From the NCBI GenBank assembly GCA_946539175.1, contig CAMNHH010000024.1:1-18851 (forward strand): a DNA stretch of 18,851 bases. Direction: 5' to 3'. Every line of letters begins with the position of its first letter. Within the stretch, counting starts at the first letter, position 1. The position numbers were made by a program, and so were the translations under genes. The notes beneath the pieces were generated by a model. The model saw only the letters and a list, made by a program, of their open reading frames with translations, did no database searches and was not told the DNA's origin. The stretch is from an uncultured Clostridia bacterium (GTDB lineage: Bacteria; Bacillota; Clostridia; Oscillospirales; Oscillospiraceae). This document shows positions 15,282-18,851 of this stretch, in pieces.

Positions 15282-16004
15282 ATGGGCATCACCCGGGTCG
15301 CCCGCTTCGCCGGCGGTTCCCCCGGCCTGCTGGTGCTGCCCGCCTACATCCCCAATGAGGACGTGACGCCCCTGGGTTACACCATGAGCAACCTGGTCTT
15401 TGCCATCATCGGCGTCGTCATCGCCATGGCGGTGGCCTTCATCGCCAGCTACGTGCTCTTCGGCATCTGGGCCAGGAAGGGCAAGCTGGATCCCGAGGAG
15501 ACCTGCGCCGCCCCCGCTGCCCCCGCCGCCCCCGCAAAGACTGTCCCCGCCGCTCCGGACGACGCCATCGTCTCCCCCGCCGACGGCAAGTTCATCGGCC
15601 CCGACCGGATCGTGGACGAGATGGTCAAGTCCGAGGCCATTGGCCAGACCGTGGCGGTGGAGCCCGCGAACGGCGTGTTCGCCTCCCCTGCCAACGGCAA
15701 GCTGGAGATGATTTTTGAGACCGGCCACGCCTTCGGCCTGCGGATGAAGGATGGCACCGGTCTGCTGATCCACATCGGCGTGGACACCGTGGAGCTCAAG
15801 GGCAAGGGCTTCACCGTGCTGAAAAAGGCCGGCGACAGCGTAACCGCCGGCGAGCCCGTTATCAAGGCGGATCTGAAGGTCATCCGGGACGCGGGTCTCT
15901 CCGCTCAGACCATGCTGGTGATCTCCGAGCCCCTGGACGACGCCAAGCCCGTCTCCTTTCTCCCCTTCGGCAGCGAGGTCACAAGAGGTCAGCGCCTGAA
16001 CTGA
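15282..16004 (+). CDS. 5'-truncated PTS EIIBCA: end of EIIC plus complete EIIA domain
   Basis: The frame codes for 240 residues from the ATG at 15282 and is open back to 15201. Residues 1-65 resemble the last part of a glucose/beta-glucoside-type EIIC: FAGGSPGLLVLPAYI, then a hydrophobic helix (~36-62). An Ala/Pro linker (~76-92) leads to a full EIIA of the glucose family (~95-240), with His149 in ETGHAFGL and the phospho-accepting His164 in GLLIHIGVDTV. In EIIBCA transporters the EIIB and about 300 EIIC residues come first; none of that is present upstream and there is no good ribosome site. It cannot transport sugar alone. It is probably a remnant, though a membrane-tethered EIIA that phosphorylates another permease is possible. 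Confidence 0.7.
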   Translation: MGITRVARFAGGSPGLLVLPAYIPNEDVTPLGYTMSNLVFAIIGVVIAMAVAFIASYVLFGIWARKGKLDPEETCAAPAAPAAPAKTVPAAPDDAIVSPADGKFIGPDRIVDEMVKSEAIGQTVAVEPANGVFASPANGKLEMIFETGHAFGLRMKDGTGLLIHIGVDTVELKGKGFTVLKKAGDSVTAGEPVIKADLKVIRDAGLSAQTMLVISEPLDDAKPVSFLPFGSEVTRGQRLN

Positions 16005-16035
16005 CGCTCCGAGCCCCGCGGCAGAGCCGAAACGC

Positions 16036-16082
16036 GCAGCCCCAGGCCGGGTCCTTCCCGGTCTGGGGCTGCCCTCTTATTC
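16036..16082 (+). terminator. Terminator after the PTS EIIA frame
   Basis: A 16-bp stem (16036-16051 with 16057-16072, one G-U pair, 5-nt loop) lies 32 bases past the stop codon, followed by a pyrimidine-rich tract with few T residues. Confidence 0.7.
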
Positions 16083-16407
16083 CGGTTTCGCCTCCGAAGG
16101 CTGCGGCGTATCCCGCGTCGATCTCCCGCCGCTCCTTCACGCTGAACTCCCATAGAACGACCGAAAAACGCTTCGGGCAGGAATTGCGCCGGACGAGGCG
16201 CAGGCGGGCTTGACGCCCGGCAAGGCCGGCAGCGAAGCACGGTGCGAATCCCGCCGGAACGACTCGAACCTGTTCGTCAGATCTCAGGATCCGACATGAA
16301 AATCCTTCAGACGGGCCGAGACGGCATCCAGGACCGCCATGATGCTTTCATCGCCTAAGCGCCTGCGGTTTTCCCTTTGCTTGCCGTGATGATCGCGGCC
16401 GCCCTTG
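16083..16407. other. Non-coding stretch between two truncated genes
   Basis: I find no credible gene here on either strand. Short frames on the minus strand (for example one ending LDAVSARLKDFHVGS at 16284) look protein-like but have no start or ribosome site and match no family I know. The stretch is GC-rich with scattered inverted repeats. It is best read as decayed sequence left by rearrangement. Confidence 0.5.
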
Positions 16408-16872
16408 TTACAGGGTTCTCTTGCTCCGGCGGCAGGCGGCCATCCGATCCAGGTCGCCGTGGTCGATCTGGTGCTGCAGGGCGGCGACGATCTTGTCCTT
16501 CCGCGCCGGGAAATCCGGGCCGGAGAGGTTGACGCCGGAGATGGTATGGTGGGTGAGAAAGGCGCAGTCACAGTCCAGGTGCTCCACGAAGGTTTTCAGC
16601 TCCTCCAGCATTTCCTTTTCGGACAAGGGATCGAATTCGCCCCGCCGGGCCTCCTCCAGAAGGGGGGTGCCGGGGAAGAGGGTCAGGCCGCCGGTCCCCA
16701 CCAGCATCGGCTTGCACTGACTGAAGATCTCCGCGGAGTGGATGGCGTGCTCCCGGCTGTGGTCTCTGCCTGCCACGCCGTTGAGGAAGGTCATCCAGTA
16801 GTCGATTCCCGCCTGCTCCAGCTTGTGGCACTGCTCCAGAGGATCGCTCCTTGCCCGCGGATTCACAAGCAA
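16408..16872 (-). pseudogene. 3' remnant of a radical SAM protein gene
   Basis: About 150 residues match the C-terminal half of the intact radical SAM protein at 17801-18694: LEQAGIDYW aligns with LTKAGMDYS, LTLFPGTPLLEEARRGEF with LHAEPGCRLYADMKNGTF, and FPARKDKIVAAL with LPVHKEEMLAIV. The N-terminal half, including the cysteine motif that binds the [4Fe-4S] cluster, is missing. The frame continues upstream only to a TTG at 16872 with no proper ribosome site and no homology beyond about 16860, so the fragment cannot be an active enzyme. Similarity to the intact copy is moderate by eye, so it is a diverged relative and not a recent duplicate. The rest of the gene was presumably lost in the event that joined this block to the sequence right of 16870. 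Confidence 0.75.
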
Positions 16873-16954
16873 ATCACGCGCTTTTTCGGAACCGGTCAGG
16901 CGTCGGCGGCGCAGGCTTCCCGAGCAGGCGGAGCCGGTCTGCGGTATTCTCCGC

Positions 16955-16967
16955 GATACTCAGTATC
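16955..16967. promoter_or_regulatory. Perfect palindrome upstream of the flavin/HxlR operon promoter
   Basis: GATACT-C-AGTATC is a perfect 6-1-6 palindrome 14 bases before the -35 box. A second inverted repeat, AAATCG (16973-16978) and CGATTT (16987-16992), brackets the -35 box. HxlR-type repressors such as YodB bind TACT/AGTA half-sites, as recalled, so this is a natural operator candidate for the HxlR regulator encoded in the operon. Confidence 0.55.
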
Positions 16968-16981
16968 ACGAAAAATCGTAC

Positions 16982-17010
16982 TTGCGCGATTTGAAAAACA
17001 GTCGTATAAT
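16982..17010 (+). promoter_or_regulatory. Promoter of the split-barrel/HxlR/radical SAM/nitroreductase operon
   Basis: TTGCGC (16982-16987) and a perfect TATAAT (17005-17010) are 17 bases apart. The first ribosome site starts about 25 bases later. Confidence 0.82.
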
Positions 17011-17046
17011 CAAAGCAGTTCAATAAAATGACCGAAAGGAGAATTG

Positions 17047-17451
17047 ATGATGCACAACGCAGCAAAAATCCACGAATTTCTGAACGCGGCACAGACCTTC
17101 TATTTTCTGACCACCGACGGCGATCAGCCCAAGGGCCGTCCCTTCGGCTTCCAGATGCTGGTGGGCGACAGGCTGTATTTCGGATGCGGCACCTTCAAGA
17201 ACGTGTTCAGGCAGCTGACTGCCAATCCGAAGGTGGAGGTCCTGGCGGTCAAGGGCGGAGAATTCCTGCGCTATGACGGAAGGGCGAAGGTCGTAAAGGA
17301 CGAGGGGCTGCTGGCAAAGGTCCGGGAGCTCATGCCGCAGATCATGGCCCTCTATGACAAGAACGGCTGGGAGATGGGGCTGTTTTATCTGGAAAACGGC
17401 CACGCCGAGATCCGCGGCATGCTGGATCTGAAAGAGGAGTTCGACGTCTGA
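17047..17451 (+). CDS. Pyridoxamine 5'-phosphate oxidase-like FMN-binding split-barrel protein
   Basis: A protein of 134 residues. The opening AKIHEFLNAAQTFYFLTTDGDQPKGRPFG and the strand pattern LYFGCGTFKNVFRQLTANPKVEV are typical of small PNPOx-like flavoproteins, which bind FMN or F420 as dimers and reduce or bind small molecules. The substrate is unknown. Two adjacent ATGs (17047 and 17050) follow AAAGGAG; either could be used. It is the first gene after a consensus promoter with a palindromic operator candidate. Its TGA shares a base with the ATG of the HxlR regulator, so they are translationally coupled. Together with the nitroreductase at the end of the operon it points to flavin-dependent redox chemistry. 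Confidence 0.88.
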   Translation: MMHNAAKIHEFLNAAQTFYFLTTDGDQPKGRPFGFQMLVGDRLYFGCGTFKNVFRQLTANPKVEVLAVKGGEFLRYDGRAKVVKDEGLLAKVRELMPQIMALYDKNGWEMGLFYLENGHAEIRGMLDLKEEFDV

Positions 17452-17804
17452 TGGCGTCGCAGAGTACCCTGGAGGAGCGCTTCGGCAAATGCCCCTACGC
17501 CACGGCCCAAAGCCTGATTTCCGGCAAGTGGGCAGTGCTGATCCTGCTCTATTTGGAGGATGGGCCCACCCGTTTCAACGAGCTGCTCCGGAAGATGCCG
17601 AAAATGACCCATGCCACCCTGTCCGTGCAGCTCAAGGCCCTGGAGGACTACGGGCTGGTCAAGCGGGTCCAGTATGAGGCGATCCCGCCCCGGGTGGAGT
17701 ATTCCCTGACCGAGATCGGCAGGCAGTTTCATCCGGTGATCGCCGCCATGGAGGCCTGGGGAAACGCATATATCGCCCGGTTGAACGGAGGCGACGGAAA
17801 ATGA
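17451..17804 (+). CDS. HxlR-family winged-helix transcriptional regulator
   Basis: A regulator of 117 residues. The N-terminal CPYATAQSLISGKWAVLILLYL and the helix-turn-helix part RFNELLRKMP with LSVQLKALEDYGLVKR are characteristic of HxlR proteins. The closing VEYSLTEIGRQFHPVI is the usual wing and dimer helix. Cys14, just before the DNA-binding domain, is at the position where redox-sensing HxlR proteins such as YodB carry their sensor cysteine, so electrophile or disulfide stress sensing is plausible. The gene sits inside the operon, overlapping its upstream neighbour by 1 base (TGATG) and the radical SAM gene by 4 (ATGA), which suggests autoregulation through the palindrome at 16955-16967. 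Confidence 0.92.
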   Translation: MASQSTLEERFGKCPYATAQSLISGKWAVLILLYLEDGPTRFNELLRKMPKMTHATLSVQLKALEDYGLVKRVQYEAIPPRVEYSLTEIGRQFHPVIAAMEAWGNAYIARLNGGDGK

Positions 17805-18694
17805 ACCTGACCGGGATGGTGTATAGGCCGCCCTATGAGGCAAACTCCCTGCTGCTGCAGGTGACGCTTGGCTGCAGCCACAACAAATGCAGCTTCTGCT
17901 ATATGTATCCGGACGTGCAGTTTGCGGTCTGTCCCATGGAGCAGGTGGAGGCAGACATTGAAGAAGCGGCGGAGGCCTGGCCGAACGTGAAGCGGGTCTT
18001 TCTGGAACACGGCGACGCCTTTGTTCTCTCCGCAGATCGCCTGCTGAACATTGCTGACTCCATTCACCGTAACCTTCCGAATGCGGAGACCATTGCCATG
18101 TACGCCTCCATTCAGAATATCCGGCGCAAAACCGACGCAGAGCTGCGGCGTCTAAGGGATGCCGGGATTAACTGGTTGGACATTGGGGTGGAGAGTGGTC
18201 TGGACTCCGCTCTCCAATACATGAACAAGGGGCATACGGCAGCCGAAGCGCAGAAGCAGCTTCTGCGCCTGACAAAGGCAGGTATGGATTACAGCTTCAA
18301 CGCGATTCTCGGCTGCGGCGGAGCAGAGCGGTGGGAGGAGAACGCCGAGGCCACCGCCCGGCTGATCAACGCGGTCCAGCCCCATCTGCTGTTCCTGGGA
18401 ACACTTCACGCAGAGCCCGGCTGCAGGCTGTATGCGGATATGAAAAACGGCACGTTCCGTGAGTGCACCATCGGACAGCTTCTGGACGAGCAGGAGCTGC
18501 TGATCCGGCGCCTGGAACTGGATAATACCATCTATTTCGGTTCCCATCCGTCCAATATTGTGCCGATGCAGGCAAGGCTCCCGGTGCACAAGGAGGAGAT
18601 GCTTGCCATCGTGCGGCAAACGCGAGAACAACTCCGCAGTAAACTGGAGGAATATCCGGTGCGCGGCGGCGAGGGCTCGATTCTGAGCCGATAA
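17801..18694 (+). CDS. Radical SAM protein with CX4CX2C cluster motif
   Basis: A protein of 297 residues with a radical SAM barrel. The cluster cysteines are Cys25, Cys30 and Cys33 (GCSHNKCSFCYM). The spacing is CX4CX2C, one residue more than the canonical CX3CX2C; I recall the same CSHNKCxFC form in a clostridial subfamily. The glutamate-rich 'LDIGVESG' strand at about 165-172 corresponds to the SAM-contacting GIES motif. There is no SPASM or B12 domain. The reaction is unknown. The ATG overlaps the HxlR stop, with GGAGG 9-13 bases before it. A nitroreductase follows after 26 bases. A truncated relative lies at 16408-16872 on the other strand. Confidence 0.85.
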   Translation: MNLTGMVYRPPYEANSLLLQVTLGCSHNKCSFCYMYPDVQFAVCPMEQVEADIEEAAEAWPNVKRVFLEHGDAFVLSADRLLNIADSIHRNLPNAETIAMYASIQNIRRKTDAELRRLRDAGINWLDIGVESGLDSALQYMNKGHTAAEAQKQLLRLTKAGMDYSFNAILGCGGAERWEENAEATARLINAVQPHLLFLGTLHAEPGCRLYADMKNGTFRECTIGQLLDEQELLIRRLELDNTIYFGSHPSNIVPMQARLPVHKEEMLAIVRQTREQLRSKLEEYPVRGGEGSILSR

Positions 18695-18720
18695 TACAAT
18701 TTTTTGAAGGAGGAGCAATC

Positions 18721-18851
18721 ATGGAAACCTTAACTGTCTTGAAGTCCCGCCGGAGCTGCCGCGCCTATCTGCCTGAGCACGTGGAGGAGGAGAAGCTGAA
18801 CGCCATCCTGGAGGCCGGCACCTACGCCGCCACCGGCATGGGCAAGCAGTC
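18721..18851 (+). CDS. Nitroreductase-family protein (partial, cut by window end)
   Basis: Only the first 43 residues are inside the window. The start METLTVLKSRRSCRAYLPEHV, with the Arg-Arg-Ser-x-Arg that contacts the FMN phosphate, and EAGTYAATGMGKQ are typical of the nitroreductase family, flavoenzymes using NAD(P)H to reduce nitro compounds, quinones or flavins. GAAGGAGG lies a few bases before the ATG. It follows the radical SAM gene by 26 bases and belongs to the same operon. Confidence 0.88.
   Translation, partial: METLTVLKSRRSCRAYLPEHVEEEKLNAILEAGTYAATGMGKQ

Noticed and set aside
16229..16260. String resembling a cobalamin riboswitch core (GGTGCGAATCC) or a tRNA T-arm
   Set aside because: No B12 box, no matching upstream elements, and no acceptor, D or anticodon stem; the flanking T-stem bases do not pair. 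No suitable gene follows.
16284..16571. Small minus-strand frame ending LKDFHVGS
   Set aside because: Most of it overlaps the radical SAM remnant in another frame, it has no start with a ribosome site, and I recognise no family.

Overview
The window looks like a chromosomal segment of a high-GC anaerobic Firmicute of the Oscillospiraceae/Ruminococcaceae type (Flavonifractor/Oscillibacter-like). This is inferred from strong AGGAG-type ribosome sites, sigma-A-type promoters in AT-rich gaps between very GC-rich genes, a CsaB-type cell-wall polymer enzyme, ROK glucokinase, DUF1934 and DUF6320 proteins, and a HemN-like radical SAM/nitroreductase operon. No rRNA, tRNA, CRISPR, IS element or phage gene was found.

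Left part, all on the minus strand (about 13850 down to 120), in three likely transcription units. (A) trmB, a response regulator, a sensor kinase, a glycosyltransferase/CsaB fusion and a membrane-anchored E2-like acyltransferase, tightly packed behind one promoter at 13903-13931. (B) ddl, DUF1934, lysC and asd, from a near-consensus promoter at 7204-7232 to a terminator at 3181-3211. (C) mscS, a condensation/alcohol-acyltransferase-like protein and a zinc-ribbon membrane protein (DUF6320), from a promoter at 3146-3174 through a leader of about 210 nt with strong hairpins, to a terminator near position 90. The common theme is the cell envelope: D-Ala-D-Ala, the entry to lysine/diaminopimelate synthesis, pyruvylated wall polymer, two CoA-acyltransferase-fold proteins next to or fused to membrane domains, a mechanosensitive channel, and a two-component system with a possible envelope-sensing role.

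Right part, mostly plus strand. A ROK glucokinase is transcribed divergently from trmB. Next comes a promoter followed by the 3' part of a PTS EIIBCA gene (end of EIIC plus a complete EIIA). A non-coding scar of about 330 nt separates it from the 3' half of a radical SAM gene on the minus strand. The two truncated genes converge, so 15.28-16.86 kb looks like a transplanted or trimmed block. From 17.0 kb a well-formed operon starts: FMN-binding split-barrel protein, HxlR regulator, radical SAM enzyme with a CX4CX2C cluster motif, and a nitroreductase cut by the window edge. It has a consensus promoter with a perfect palindrome just upstream of the -35 box.

Most worth following up: the membrane-fused E2-like protein that has lost the catalytic His of HRxxDG, the two-component/GT-CsaB operon with a perfect 12-bp tandem repeat at its promoter, the mscS leader, and the HxlR-controlled flavin/radical SAM operon beside a remnant of a related radical SAM gene. 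All functions are from reading the sequence; no database search was run.
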